Shown: positions 1 through 12,728, numbered from the stretch's first letter. The stretch: 64,000 bases of DNA from Siphonodentalium dalli (GCA_032622095.1 CP136067.1:76782705-76846704), one strand, 5' to 3'. Notes: generated from the sequence alone by a model not told the origin. Made by a program: numbers and translations.

Positions 1-554
1 TTCCTTTAAATCAATGTCCACAATTTGAAGGACCAATAGTTATAATTGGGTGTCCTCACATTTTTAGCTTTCTCTTTCGTCTGTGTTGGAATGTCAGAGA
101 CGAAGCCTATTTATGACTGTACATGTACAATGTACAATCCAATAGGATATAGTTGGCAAGTTATGTGGTTCATTTGTTGCTAAGAACAAATTGTCTTCCC
201 TTGTTTAGAACGATAATGTTCTATCCTTTCCACAAATTACATGTTAGGATGCTACATGTACATGTATATCCAAAGGTCCAAAAGGTACCTCTTGATAAAA
301 CAGAGTTTAGTTTGATGTTACCGAGAAGTAAATAATTCAGCCAAATTAGCAATCCATCAAAAAGGCTTTATCGGTATGATGGTATCAATATGTCGTGGTG
401 ACACAAGCTACTTGTAGTCTAGTACTGTATGGGATTTTGAAATATTCCAATTGTAGTCTCTTTGATTACCTTGGAGTAATGTTTGAGATATTGTTCTGAA
501 AAACCCTCTGTTCTGATAGTCTGTACATGTAAACCCTTACATGAGGTATGCAAT
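1..554. other. AT-rich flank, nothing recognised
   Basis: No coding exon, RNA gene or clear repeat boundary is visible. Several ACATGTACATGT-like short palindromes occur (around 120-135 and 250-265), but these recur throughout the window as simple AT-rich sequence. Confidence 0.5.
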
Positions 555-556
555 TA

Positions 557-769
557 CAGTAATGCTCTAATTAATCGACCTCTTAACCAAAGCAGAATTA
601 TGGGTAACTTTTCAGGATTTAGTCGGAAATATGGCTTGTTGCCATTCATCGGAAAGCTCTCGGGGAGAGCTTTCCGATGAATGGCAACAAGCCATATTTC
701 CGACTAAATCCTGAAAAGTTACCCATAATTCTGCTTTGGTTAAGAGGTCGATTAATTAGAGCATTACTG
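557..769. mobile_element. 213-bp palindromic MITE, copy 1 (TA-flanked)
   Basis: The element starts CAGTAATGCTC and ends with its exact complement GAGCATTACTG, and is flanked by TA on both sides, as in Tc1/mariner-type insertions. It is an almost perfect hairpin with a loop of a few bases at about 663. Copies of the same length lie at 24450 and 60303, and truncated ones at 13679 and 20302. Any ORF inside is a by-product of the palindrome. It has no transposase and is non-autonomous. Confidence 0.9.
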
Positions 770-771
770 TA

Positions 772-2630
772 GTTTGAACATTGATGGATTCATATTGCTC
801 ATTTTGTCATGGTATGTTAGTAGATTTTCCTCCATTGGAATTGTCAAATCCTCCGAGGAATCCTAACATCTCCAGCAGACTGGATAGCAACACTGTCAGG
901 GTCACTGGTGAGTTACTGGTATACTATACTGATAGTCCAAGCAATTGTATAAGAATGAGTTTGGTCCAATATTTATGTATGTGAATTAATCCGAACATGT
1001 GACACAATTGGAAACGGGTGGAAAAACATATGTAAACATATTGTCTTAACAATTTATCAATGCGTCTTAGGGCATATTGCTAGGGATGTAGTTTCCATGC
1101 ACATTATGAACTGTCTCTCCATTTGATGATGTGGCAAATATCGGAAAGTTCATTTAGAGGACTTACACATAACTGACAATGTCTGACATACTGTGTCTAA
1201 TTTTGTTATTGATACTTCCAACTCTACATCTGACATTGTGATTTGGATCAATGTACTGGTATACATGTATCGGTATGTCAACATGGATATTTTGTCTGAG
1301 GAGCGAAGACAAACTTATGTCATTTGTTTATATGACAACTGTATTTCCCAAATAATATATGTGCCTTTTGACACGATCTAATATATAGGTACATCACTGC
1401 TTTTCAAACGGCAAGTACTGACCTATTGGTTGTTAATGAGACTGACTGGTCCTGGAGGAGGTACCGGTCATGGCAGAACGTGGTAATTTATCAGTAAAAC
1501 TGCTCTTATTGCCTGCAAGTTCATGTGCTGGGATATCGTCATACCACTTGCCCTGAATCATATGGGTCCTGAAATGACTTCCACAAACCACGGTACCATC
1601 ATTAGTTGTGATTATACATGTAGGATGTACCCTCTCTTTCACAATGGCACGACTCTTCAAAATTGTGCTAATCTGAATGTCAAATAACATTAACATGTAT
1701 GGTGGGTTTGGTATTGTCTCATCGGTTTTGAATTTTGGAACAATTGCAAATGTCATTTTACCTGAACAATACCAATTTGTTTTAGATGTCGTTTATCGTC
1801 TCATATATCTAGGGAATGATTTATACACAATAAGCTATCATCAATATTGCTAAGTCTTCAACAAATAAAAGTATTTAATCTCAATTATAGTATACCAAGT
1901 CTTCTCTAGACTGGTTTACTACAATCCATTTGTCAGACTTCGTTATCTTATTTAAAGAATGGATACTGTATAGACTGACCATCACATGTATTCAGTGGTA
2001 TATGTAATATCCTGTACCGGCCTGTAACAAACAGACATTATAAGAGTATACCCGGTATGTCAAATTGTAAATCAAACTGTCATGATGAACAATAGTTGTG
2101 CTATCACATACTGTATGAAAACCACCTATCAGGTCTTAACATCCATACATTTTTTGCGAGAATCAATATATAGTATTTCTTCAGCAAAACAGCTGTTTAT
2201 ACCAGAAGTAAGATTCTATTTCTCGTCAACATTTCTCTTTGTCCCTAAACAAGGACCCCACCATTGATTAAAACACTGATTTCCTCCACAAATCGGCAGA
2301 GACTTAATTTCAGTGATTGTCACACATTTTCAAATGGAAATAGGTACGGTATGTACAATTATCCGATGTCATTTCTTGGATTTTCCATCAGTTAGGAAAC
2401 TCCAATGCACATTTTCGTTTGACTATGTGGTGATAAGTTTCACTGCGACCCATTTGGTCCCGATATTATCTGGAAGATGGCAATGATGTCTCTCACTTTT
2501 GTGATATGACTTCGAACTTGGTCAAGTTCTGCAGATCTTTCATAAATAAAGCTTCATGTATTGATCATTGCTGATACATCAGTGCACTAATTAGTGACCA
2601 TTTTGTAATAATCAGGCTGTTCGTTGAAAA
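772..2630. other. Non-coding stretch, no confident feature
   Basis: About 1.9 kb of AT-rich sequence. A 107-codon minus-strand ORF (1433-1756) exists but has no recognisable domain and no convincing splice sites on both sides. I see no repeat boundaries. Confidence 0.4.
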
Positions 2631-2634
2631 ACTG

Positions 2635-3500
2635 TCAACTTGGTGTGATTCTGATACCCCCACCATTTTTTATTTTTTTTCTGTTCAACTTCAAAACAGA
2701 CCTTTCTTGTGTTTTGTCAATGTCCAGGCATGCCTGCCATTCAGGTGCCAGCCTAGGCTTGATTTTCAGGGCGAAGTGACTTCTCCGTGTCACAAAAATA
2801 GGGTGAAAAAGGGCGTTCTCCAGGGCGAAATGTGTTGGCAAAAATGAAATCGTCCCGCATTGTAGTCGCCTACATGTATATTTAAATTAAAATGATTAAA
2901 CAATGGTTCAAATGTGGAAACTTTATGTTCAAATCATCACTCTAATAACTATGAGTAATGTCCAAACATAATTGTGAGAGAACGGTAGCATTTTATATAA
3001 TAGTTTTGGAAGAACCTTGAAGAATGGCATTTTTACAACCGCTTTATATGAATACAAAAAAAATAAAAAATTACACAATGCTTATGAATGCGAAAACAAA
3101 ATGCTAAAACGAAACGAAATCTTGAACATTCTCACTCATTAAAGGTTTCAAGTTTTAATTATTAATCATATCTCTCTCTTCACATTTGTGCCAGGTCCCT
3201 GACATTAGGTGTAGAGTTGTAATCATCAGGTGTGATAATCTCAAAATCACCAGTCACTGTGGACACCTGACGATGTATTCACAGCTGGATGCAATCAACA
3301 CTCAGGTGTGAATATGTTCCCAAATCGGATTAATACAGATGTTAATAGTAACTATGGTGTTATCTACAACAGTGTCAATGGGTCCAATCAAAGTTGGCAG
3401 TAAATTAGGGTGAATATTTTGCCGATTATTCGTTGGTCAATTTCGGAAAATTCAGGGCGACTTAAACTTCGCCCGGCTGCAAAATTAGGGTGATCCCTGA
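2635..3500. other. Possible degenerate repeat with AGGGCGA motifs
   Basis: The motif AGGGCGAA or its close variants occurs near 2768, 2822 and 3453, with TTCGCCC near 3466, suggesting both ends of an old inverted-repeat element. I cannot define termini or a target duplication. Confidence 0.2.
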
Positions 3501-3692
3501 CGCCATTATTGTCATATTTCTATATTTTTGTCCAAAGTCTCCAGATTTGTATTCTCTGGTACATTAACACTTGGCATACAGAGTCAGCCCCTTTGGCTCT
3601 GTGAAAATATCACTCTCTGATTCTGCCATATAATCATTATAATGGTTATCATATTTCCAAGATTGTTTTCAAAATCTTATCTATATGTTCTT

Positions 3693-3936
3693 TGCACTGC
3701 GTGCATCTTACTACTTGTCACCCATATGAACACGGGAGTCTTTTAACAGCACTGCGTGCTACTCCTTTCTCGGGAATTCTCAAGATTCCACGACTGTCAA
3801 GTCAGCATAGTTCTGCAGTCGTAACTGACGTGAACACAGGAGTTTATACCAGCACTGCGTGCTACTCCTTTCTCTGGAATTCTCAACGATTCCACTGCTG
3901 TCATGTCAACATTGTTTTCCAGTTGTAACTGACGCA
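3693..3936. repeat. Two-and-a-half copy tandem repeat, period about 103 bp
   Basis: The phrase GCACTGCGTGCTACTCCTTT recurs at about 3750 and 3853, each followed by a similar GATTCCAC...GTAACTGACG segment; a partial copy begins near 3693. No element ends are seen. Confidence 0.6.
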
Positions 3937-5268
3937 TGTCACGAAAAATATATGTTAGAACCATGGCAAGACCAAAATATAGAATCTTCCGATGTCGCCA
4001 AGTTAAACTCCTCGTACTTTGAGTTGTAAAGTTCATACATAGTCTATCTTAGAACTCCGTTTGATAGCAACCTACGGTTGTGGAGTAGAGAAACAATCTT
4101 CTTTTTTCTCATAGTGTTAAGATTCTGTAAGATCTCTTAATCTTAACTGCGTAAATAAATTCGTCTGGCTTGTCGTTCGCCGAAAGATACAATGACAAGA
4201 TTAGGATATACGGTGCGGTGTTTTCGATTCCGGTTTTTCAAAAACTCGGAACGGAAAAGCGGAACGAACCGCACGGCGTAAATATCTGGTAAGCTAAAGT
4301 TACTATCAATATGGACATATCAGGTAATTACTAATTTATGAAATAAAATTATGAGACTTATTCAGACGGAATTTCTCTTGTATCTGTGGTGCTCCAAACA
4401 CGTATTTTGATAACAGTTTATCTGAGACACCAACACCAACAGTACTGCAGCACGCATGTCAACCAGCGATTTAAAATTTTCAAATGGATTATTATATACC
4501 ATATATGATATATAAATGCTCTTTATTAATTTCTTATCTGAGCTGTCATGAACAAACTCTAATTTCTATTCAAAGCAACAAAAACATAAGTAGCTGTGAA
4601 AATTAATATTGAATTTCAAATTACTCACGGTTGGAAATAAAGTATGTCGCATCGACCCTGCATATGGTGGTATGGGGGGATTTCAACATAAACTGCATTT
4701 AATCTCACCATAAATATTTTGTTTAAACTGTCTGCTTTTACTAATATAACTTTTTTGTTATGTGATTGATAATATTTACCTGCCAATCAGAAGGCCGCAT
4801 TAGGCACCATAATTATCCCTTTTATTGGGGGTGCTAATAAGCCTGGAGTGACTGACCATGCACACATGAGGATACTACTTTGCAACATTGTTGTCACACG
4901 ACCATTGGCTGGCAGTGTTATTATCGGCTCAACAGCTTTATTATGGAATGTTAATTATTCGACTACGAATGGTATACTTTACAACAGGAGGCATATACAT
5001 GGCATTTCTAAGTTGACCATGAAAAATGACACTCATGAGTCTCAAAAATCATCATTCATTCCGCATATCCACACACATTGGTACATTGAGTAGCACAGCA
5101 GGCGGCAATGTTTGTCCAAAACTCCACCACCTTGCAGTGGAATTAATTATTTTTAGAACATCTGTCAGTGCATACAAATGCTATTGCAACATAGAAATAT
5201 CTCCTATGATATAATATGATTTCGAAATCATATCAAATTGTATTAGGCATAATAATACATATTCAGAC
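3937..5268. other. Non-coding; small CpG-rich patch near 4140-4330
   Basis: Mostly AT-rich. The patch at 4160-4290 is unusually rich in CG dinucleotides and forms an imperfect hairpin (GTGCGGTG... against ...CCGCAC). It could be a promoter or a non-coding first exon, because a donor-like GGTAAGC follows at about 4288, but there is no direct support for either. Confidence 0.25.
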
Positions 5269-6521
5269 TATAGACCATTTTACAGATAACCATTTTGACT
5301 GTTGCATTGTGGGCCAGAAAGTATCCAAACAAAGCCACGTGCTTTAAGGCCGCATGCATTTACTATGGGTGATTTAGGGTGGGTCTATAAAACTAATTAT
5401 AACTTTGGTATCTGTCATAGTTTACGCGAATAAAATTTTAAACGCATATCAGGGACATGTACCGCTTCTAGAATGTTCAAAAACATTTCCAGTTGCTTGT
5501 CGTATTTTAATTGATTTTATGCGATGAAATAATGCGAAAATTCAGAAAATTGCACTAATTTCTCAATATTTTGCGGTTTTAGTAAACGCCTGATAAAAGT
5601 CGTTCTATTGGGAATTTTTATACCAAATGTTCAGAGAATATAGAGTAAACACAGTACTATAGGAATACCGTAAAGGAGATCCGTGCATTTGGTATTAATT
5701 AACCCTCAGACTGCCGAAGCTGCCGTCAATAAATTTGCTTTTTCGTGTTCGACGAAAATGAAACTTGTCTGTTTAAAGTCCCATTTTCGTGTCGAATGGT
5801 CATAGAATCTCCATTTGTCAGGTTCATGGATAAATTACATCACACTTAATCGGCTTATGTCCTCGGCCATAAACCTGTGTTTTTAAAACAATTTATTTGA
5901 GACAAACTGTTGCGCGCATACGTAGCAGTCGGCGCTTATCAGTTGAAGTTAATAGTCGTGAAGCCTGTGTAACAAATGTTCAAATACAACAGAAAAAAAC
6001 TACGTAAATTAAATAGCGTGACTAATGAGCATTCACAAAACAATATACATCAGTTTTGAAAACGAGTTAAAACGATTATAAATTAAAACGCTCTTTATCG
6101 TGTACCGACGCTTTTGCGCAAGAAGGTTTTTAATACTCTCAATATTTTGCGGTTTTAGTAAACGCCTGATAAAAGTCGTTCTATTGGGAAATTTTACACC
6201 AAATTTTTAGAGAATATAGAGCAAACACAGTACTATTGGAATATCGTGAAGGAGTTCCGTGCATTTGGGATTAATTAACCCTCAGACTGTCGAAACTGCC
6301 GTCAATAAATTCTCTTTTCGCATGCGTTTCACGAAAATGAAACTGTTTTATGAAAAACTTCATGTTTCAACTGACAACTGAAGCATGTGAGAGGGCGAGG
6401 TGATACTATTTTATGTCTATTGTGACGGTTGCACATCAGGTCGAATAAGTATTGTTTTCACAACAGTTATCAACACACTATAGTGGAGATCTTGCCGTCG
6501 TTTGTTTGTTTAACTGTATGA

Positions 6522-6829
6522 TTTATTATTGATTGGGGTTTTATGTCGCTTTAGCCACTAAGGCCATATCACGACATTGCCAGTTTTAATGGTGGAGGAA
6601 ATCCGCACACTTACGGCTAATCTAACAGTGATTTCAATGGCTGATAAACTCGTCGACCATGTCCGGCAAACCACCGGCCATCGGCAAGTAGCTGGCAACT
6701 TGCCCAGATAACGATTTCGAGTTACAAAGTCCATGATGGAAACATGTGGATTTGAACCCTTATCGCCAGCGCTGGAATGCGAAACGGCTTGGAGTTGTAC
6801 CCCTAACCGATTGAGCCACCGAGGCCCCC
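6522..6829 (-). mobile_element. tRNA-derived SINE with 14-bp target duplication
   Basis: GTTTAACTGTATGA occurs on both sides (6508-6521 and 6830-6843), a classic retroposition duplication. Read on the minus strand the right end starts GGCCTCGGTGGCTCAAT (A-box region) and contains GGTTCAAATCC (B box), so the head is tRNA-like; the tail toward 6522 is AT-rich. The body after the tRNA head contains a conserved-looking stretch (CGTGATATGGCCTTAGTGGC on the minus strand). It lies in the loop of the long-inverted-repeat element. Confidence 0.85.
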
Positions 6830-7098
6830 GTTTAACTGTATGAAACGAAGCCCTTGCTATGATCAGGTTGAACCTAATCCATATGCTAGGGTTTCTTCAA
6901 AAGTTGTCTGAAAATGCCGCCATTGTCTGCCATATATGCGACTTGGTTTGGAGAACAAAATCACCGGGGTGAAGGAGAAGATCTCTCGATCTTTTCGACC
7001 ATCCCGGGCGCTTCGCACCCTTCTACTCTCATTCAACAAAATCACTTCGCTTTGTGCCCGGGCCATCTACTACCCTTATACAAAATCATAAATTGAAA

Positions 7099-7157
7099 AT
7101 GCCTTCAAATCGCTGTGCAGTTTTCTGTTGCAATAATGACCGACGTAACCCAGAAAC
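7099..7157 (+). CDS. THAP-like first exon (partial)
   Basis: The frame starting at ATG 7099 encodes MPSNRCAVFCCNNDRRNPE and stops at a good splice donor (GTGAGT at 7158), phase 2. The N-terminal Met-Pro followed by C-x(2-4)-C with Asn residues is the signature start of the THAP C2CH zinc finger, a DNA-binding domain common in transposases and host proteins derived from them. The exon carrying the second Cys-His pair and the AVPTIF-like end was not found, so this may be a decayed transposase start. It lies in the loop of the inverted-repeat element, consistent with a transposon origin. Alternative: chance similarity in 20 residues. Confidence 0.4.
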
Positions 7158-8476
7158 GTGAGTATTATTTAATTTGGTATGAATATTCGTACATGTACTA
7201 TAAGTTTATTGATTTCCTACAAAAAACTTTCAATGTTAAGAGTAATTTGGAAGGTCATTTTATACCATATATATCTAGTTGATGGAACACCACGGTCGTT
7301 TAGGAAGGTTTTTAGTTCGCTGTCTGTACATCAACTGGCCATGCTTCTATTTTATATACCCCATAAAACTTCCGTTAGATGTTCTCACTTGTGTTTCAAC
7401 AATTCACCGAAAGTGACGACGTGTCATGTATACTAAACATGTGTGATATACGGCACGAATTTGGCAAAGTATGACTTGTGTTCACTGCGTGCTCACCAAA
7501 GAATCACAATAGACTGTAACAACACCCGTGATGTTTTACTTCAACTTTCAAAAGAGGAAGTTTGAAAACATTTTGTATTGTTTGTTTTTTGTTTAGCCTA
7601 GAACAAAATCCAATGATTGCGTCCATTAAAAACCTTCTTGCGCAAAAGCGCCGGTACACGATAAAGAGCGTTTTCATTTATAATCATTTTCAAAACTGAT
7701 GTATATTGTTTTGTGAATGCTCATTGGTCACGCTATTTATTTTACGTAGTTTTTTTTCCGTTGTATTTGAACATTTGTTACACAGGCTTCGGTCACGATT
7801 ATTAACTTCAACTGATAAGCGCTGACTGCTACGTATGCGCGCAACAGTTTGTCTCAGATAAATTGTTATAAAAACACAGGTTTATGGCCACGGACATAGG
7901 GCGATTAAGTGTGATGTAATTTATCCATGAACTTGAGAAATGGAGATTCTATCACCATTGGACACGAAAATGGGACCTTTAAACAGACCAGTTTCATTTT
8001 CGTCGAACACAAAAAATCGAATTTATTGACGGCAGCTTCGGCAGTCTCAAGGGTTAATTAATAATTAATGCACGGAACTCCTTTACGACATTCCGATAGT
8101 ACTATGTTTACTCTATATTCTCTGAAAATTTGGTGTAAAAATTCCCAATAGAACGACTTTTATCAGGCGTTTACTAAAACCGCAAAATATTGAGAAATTA
8201 GTGCAATTTTCTGAATTTTCGCATCATTTCATCGCATAAAATCAATTAAAATACGACAAGCAACTGGAAATGTTTTTGAACATTCTAGAAGGGGTACATG
8301 TCCCTGATATGCTTTTAAAATTTCTCGCGTAAACTAGATACGAAAGTTATAATTAGTTTTATAGACCCATCCTAAATCCCCCATAGTAAATGCATGTGGC
8401 CGTAAAGCACGTGGCTTTGTTTGGATACTTTCTGGCCCACAATGCATCATTCTCGCTATCTGTAAAATGGTCTATA

Positions 8477-9240
8477 CACATGATCAGTTTTTCCAGGAGA
8501 CATCTTGACCTGATCTGTCTGATTATGTATTGACAGGTTCCTGGGATTATATCTGTTCTAAATGGCCTCCTCCATTCCCCTGGCTTTGGCTGAAGTAATT
8601 TAATCAGCACTCAATAGCACACAGTGAGATCAGGGACACTAAATGCATATATCCTGTAAATACAGCACTACTCCCTGAGCAGATCCAAAGAAAAGCAATA
8701 GCCATCATCAGCTCCTGTGGAATAAATTCTTATCTCATCAGATCTCATGATTATTTACATGCTGTACTGAGCCAATGATATCTCTTACTGCTCAGGGAGT
8801 CTATAATCTCCTGGTGCTTGTGAAATCATTCTTTGATGTTTGTTGGGGAAAATAGTATTCAGGCAAGGAATCCAGTATAAACTCCAGGGAATTATCTCTT
8901 ATCACCTAGAAATTATTAAACTCCTCTAGCACTTGCACTTACTTTAAAATCTTCATCAGGACCCTGTTTGTTTGATTGGTCAATTCCCTTCCCTTATAAG
9001 GTTATGGGTCAAAAGGTATGAAGATTTGAAGCTGTATAATTAAACTGTAAATTGATGAACTAAATGTAGGTTAGGTTCCATGTTGCATTCTTTGATGTTA
9101 AATCTGTATGGACATAGTCTATTTACTCTTACAAAAGTTACTCTGACATTTGCAGTAAATGATGAAGTTAGCTTCACACCTCTCTTCCCATGCATATCAT
9201 GATATATTTACATACTAAGTGTTGTCATCACTAAATCCAG
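8477..9240. other. Non-coding; imperfect inverted repeat 8660-8802
   Basis: CTCCCTGAGCAG at about 8671 is mirrored by CTGCTCAGGGAG at about 8789, suggesting a small foldback. Nothing else is recognised. Confidence 0.35.
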
Positions 9241-9480
9241 CATTCTGATTGGTCGGCGCCCACGTGGCTAGTTGCAGTTATTTCTCGGTGAATGCGCAAC
9301 GGCTCATAACACCAAGCTCATAAAACCATCGATACGTCATTGGGTTTGGAAAGACGAACGCGTAATGTTTTGGGCGCATTTGGACTCGCGCAGGATTGAC
9401 TTAATACATCATCGGGTTTCAATATGAAGAGAAATTGTTCCTATTAACTTTTGCCAAGGGTGCTATTGGGTATTTCGGGC
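9241..9480 (+). promoter_or_regulatory. Candidate promoter region (CpG-rich, CCAAT and E-box)
   Basis: This short region has more CG dinucleotides than its surroundings. It contains an inverted CCAAT box (GATTGG near 9248), an E-box CACGTGG (near 9260) and a CRE-like TACGTCAT (near 9334). The start-codon exon of the BAZ2-like gene needs an upstream non-coding exon, so this is one possible promoter 8.4 kb away. No TATA box or transcript evidence is visible, and chance motif matches are possible. Confidence 0.2.
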
Positions 9481-9556
9481 TGTTTTTGTCACGATACACT
9501 TTTCGATTTTATATAATAAATACATTTACAAAAGTGGCTTTTTCGCTAAATGTATA

Positions 9557-9718
9557 TAAATATAAGGATTAACTGTCATGTGGACTATTTTTATGGAGAT
9601 GTAACCGTGAGGTCATAACTTGTATGTAAAACCTTTCGGGTTTTACACAAGTTATGTCCACTTACCTCACGGTTACATCTCCATAAAAACAGTCCACATG
9701 ACAGTTAATCCTTATATA
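9557..9718. mobile_element. 162-bp foldback element
   Basis: Arms reading ATATAAGGATTAACTGTCAT and its complement fold about a central hairpin (AAACC...GGTTT near 9632). No target duplication is clear. Confidence 0.7.
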
Positions 9719-9744
9719 ATATAGTAGAATCCCAGTGAGTACCT

Positions 9745-10173
9745 CTGCAAATAGTGTTATTGCCATTTGGAATGAGCCCCAGAGGGTGAATTTAGTAATG
9801 CTATCCCACACAGCATGTTAGCATAACCCAAATTCACCCTCTGTGGACCTCAATCTGCTTAGGCCTTGCCTTCTGGGAAGTATCTATAGTCTCAAATTAA
9901 CATTGTTTTTAGTTACTTTTTCCCTTCTGGGAAGTTTCTATATCCCCTAATTTGCAGAAGATAAAATGCATAATCGAGGTGACTAATGGGTGAACCTCAC
10001 CAACTTCAACTGGGGAAATTCAATCTGATCCTAGGTCTCCCATAACAGTTGAGGCCTAAGCATAATGAGGTTCCCAGAGGGTGAATTTGGTGATGCTAGC
10101 CCACCATGCGGGATAGCGTCACTAAATTCACCCTCTGGGGGACCTCATTCTGCAAATGACACACTATTTGCAG
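9745..10173. mobile_element. 429-bp TIR element with two internal foldbacks
   Basis: Terminal CTGCAAATAGTGT is mirrored by ACACTATTTGCAG. Just inside each end is a further hairpin built on CAGAGGGTGAATTT (9771-9850 and 10072-10140), and CTTCTGGGAAGT occurs twice in the middle. Small ORFs here are repeat by-products. Confidence 0.7.
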
Positions 10174-10520
10174 GCTTGAATATCCCATATTTTCCTTCGT
10201 TGTGCCCCTTACCTCCCACTCACCCACAATTGAGCAATGATACTCTGGTTCCAATGGCTCGATTGAGATAACTTTTGGTATTTGTTATAGTGATAAACCA
10301 ACATGATGAATAGGAAGCCCCATACAACAGGTTTTATCCTTTCAATTTTTACCAAAGTTACAGACTCTGTCAGATATAAAAATGCCAAAGTTTTCTGTAA
10401 ATTCCATCCATACAAACATGTAGCATTGTCCACACACAGAGTTGCATCCTATTTTATAGATATTTACAGATGAATTCTCAAGGTCTCATTATAAAATCAG
10501 GCAGATTCTTATAACTTTAA

Positions 10521-10701
10521 CATTTCCATGACTGGAGCTTCCTGAAATTGCTCAAAAAACATGTGCCACAGGGAGCTTCGCATATATAAGATAATGCATT
10601 GGCCTAACAATATTTACCTTATGGGAGACTCGCATATATAAGATTATGCACTGGCACAGGATCTTTAATGCTGCACAGGCACAGCTCCAGTCATGAAAGG
10701 G
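10521..10701. mobile_element. TTAA-type MITE (CATGACTGGAGC family), degraded
   Basis: Preceded by TTAA; the left end reads CCATGACTGGAGCTTCCTG and the right end CAGCTCCAGTCATGAAAGGG, as in the intact relative at 12482. The right TTAA is lost. It carries CGCATATATAAGA fragments of a palindromic module shared with other elements here. Confidence 0.65.
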
Positions 10702-12477
10702 AAACTTGTCTATACAACAATAACCTTTCCGCTTGTATGATACTGATGGTGTCCCATTTCTGACATTCATACTCTGGGTGTCACTTTAATGTAAATTTTT
10801 AACAATCTGAAATTAGGGTATAAGAAATCAGATAATCATACTTTAAATTATATGAAGTAGAAGTTTTATGCCACTCTTCCCACCATGCACGTTGTTGGAC
10901 CTGGAATTATTTTCTTAACTGTTTCTACATAAAAAAATACCTATAGATTTATTTACTATTAAACATTTAGCTTTTATGCTCTTCTATTACTTGATATATG
11001 ACTCCCACCACCCCCCCCCCCCCCCCCCCCCCAACCACCACAAGGTGACAAATAGATCGCATAGCAACCTAACAATAGCTGTGAATAGCCACAGTAGACA
11101 GCCACCTCTCATGTGGATGTTTGTATAACACAGAACTTTTATATCTCACATCTTACACTAATTGATTCTTGGCTAATAGCACCAACTCCTATACTCCTAT
11201 ACATGTATTTATTTTAAAACAGAATTGATTTTTGTCTGGCAGTAAATCTTGCTGCTCCCACTTCTCTCTTTCTCAGTTTAATTTCGTTTTATTTGCCATC
11301 TGCTAGCTGAGCCTGTATCTGCTGATTTTTATATAGAACTAGACTAAACTGCACCAGCCTCTCTTCCATACAACTTATTGATGATTATACACAGTCAGAT
11401 CATAATATCCAATTATGAACAAACGACTGTGGAGATTCTTCTCTTAGAGATTCTTGAGGAGATTTACCCATAATTCCCTGTACTCTTATAATCTCTATTC
11501 TTCTGCTAGACTATTCCTTGTTTCTCAAAGCTGTATTTAGTTTCCATCTATTTGTTGCAAAATCAGCAGTTAAAATAAAACTTGAATATTAACTAAAGAT
11601 GTCTCATGTATGTGTGAGATGAGCAGCCGTATAATATGAGTATTATTTTCATTACCATCTTAGGGCTTGTCTCTCACTTCAAGCCCACTTCCATAAAATC
11701 TAATTTAGATCTTATCTCAAAGTTCTTCATCTCCACACCACCTTAGAATGGGTAAATAAATGCCAGAGCTTGCTGCTCTGAGGATAACAGGTAAAAGCCA
11801 CATAGTGAATACAATTTCCCTGGAGAGTTTCATTAGATTCAGTCATGGTCAGTGAGTCACAGGCCCCTGCTATAGGTACCAAATTGATTTGCTGTAACCA
11901 TGCAGCAGGACATTGACAAACTTATATATATGAAAAGCACTAGATTTTAAAAAACTAGAAATGGTCTTGTTTCCTAGAAGTCATCGATTGTGAGTTCACT
12001 TCTATCAAAAATATTCGGGAGTGGGTTTTAAGGCTGATTTCACCATTAAGGATATAATATCACCCTTAAAAGGCCAGACAGGCGAAAACGGATGAAAATT
12101 AATAATTGGCCTCTCATTGATAATTACATGAACACAAGCCAATAGAGCTCAATATTTAGTAATAATAATGAAAACATATCACTGTTTTGTTTTGAGCAGA
12201 ATTGTATTCAAGCATGTTGATGGTTTTGGGGGGGGGGGGGGGGGGGGGGGTGTGGTATTATTATGTCATGATTATCAAGGTATGGGTTATTCAATTATTG
12301 TTGCCATTCACTGTGAAAAAGGTTTACAGCTTTTATGATGTACATTCTCTATAATACTTGTAAATGTACTAAATGAGAGCAATTTAAGTTATTAAAGCTG
12401 TGGCTGCTACTAATTTTTGGGTTGATTCAACTTGATTGACATTAATATCTGATCAGTGGGCATGTTTATACCCTGAT
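10702..12477. other. Non-coding; poly-C and poly-G runs
   Basis: No exon seen. A run of 22 C lies at 11011-11032 and a run of about 23 G at 12228-12250. The rest is AT-rich and unassigned. Confidence 0.5.
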
Positions 12478-12481
12478 TTAA

Positions 12482-12724
12482 TCCTTTCATGACTGGAGCT
12501 TTCTGAATTTTTTGAAAACCTTGTACCAATGCATTCTCTTATAAATGCAAGTCTTCCACAGGGAGCATTGCATATGCACTGACCTAACAATATTTACTTG
12601 GCCTTGTAAATCAGTGAATTATCTTATAAATACAAGGCTCCCTATGGGAGACTCGCATATATAAAAGAATACACTGACCCAGGATCTTTAATGCTGCACC
12701 AGCTCAGCTCCCGTCATGAAAGGG
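12482..12724. mobile_element. TTAA-flanked MITE (CATGACTGGAGC family)
   Basis: Ends TCCTTTCATGACTGGAGCT and AGCTCCCGTCATGAAAGGG are inverted, flanked by TTAA on both sides as in piggyBac-type insertions. Inside are copies of the CTCTTATA...CGCATATATAA module. The 16-base phrase TTAATATCTGATCAGT occurs on both outer sides (12442 and 12725). Confidence 0.75.
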
Positions 12725-12728
12725 TTAA

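Larger units (their letters stand above)
5271..8474. mobile_element. 3.2-kb DNA transposon with about 860-bp terminal inverted repeats
   Basis: The left end TATAGACCATTTTACAGATA is mirrored at the right end (8457-8476). The inverted arms continue inward for roughly 860 bp on each side (5271-6137 and 7624-8474) with only scattered mismatches. Both ends read TATA next to GACC, so the target duplication is TA or TATA and cannot be fixed by eye. Part of the left arm (about 5560-5770) is repeated directly at 6136-6360. The 1.5-kb loop holds a SINE and a THAP-like exon. Superfamily uncertain: THAP domains occur in P, Kolobok and ISL2EU transposases, but no catalytic region is visible. Confidence 0.8.

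Noticed and set aside
483-680. 65-codon ORF, and its twin at 60208-60426
   Set aside because: They share a C-terminus only because both run through the same palindromic MITE arm.
1433-1756. 107-codon minus-strand ORF
   Set aside because: No recognisable domain, no convincing splice boundaries at both ends, and AT-rich composition like its surroundings.
11011-12250. Poly-C and poly-G runs as paired structural elements
   Set aside because: They are 1.2 kb apart and complementary only by being homopolymers; simple slippage explains them.
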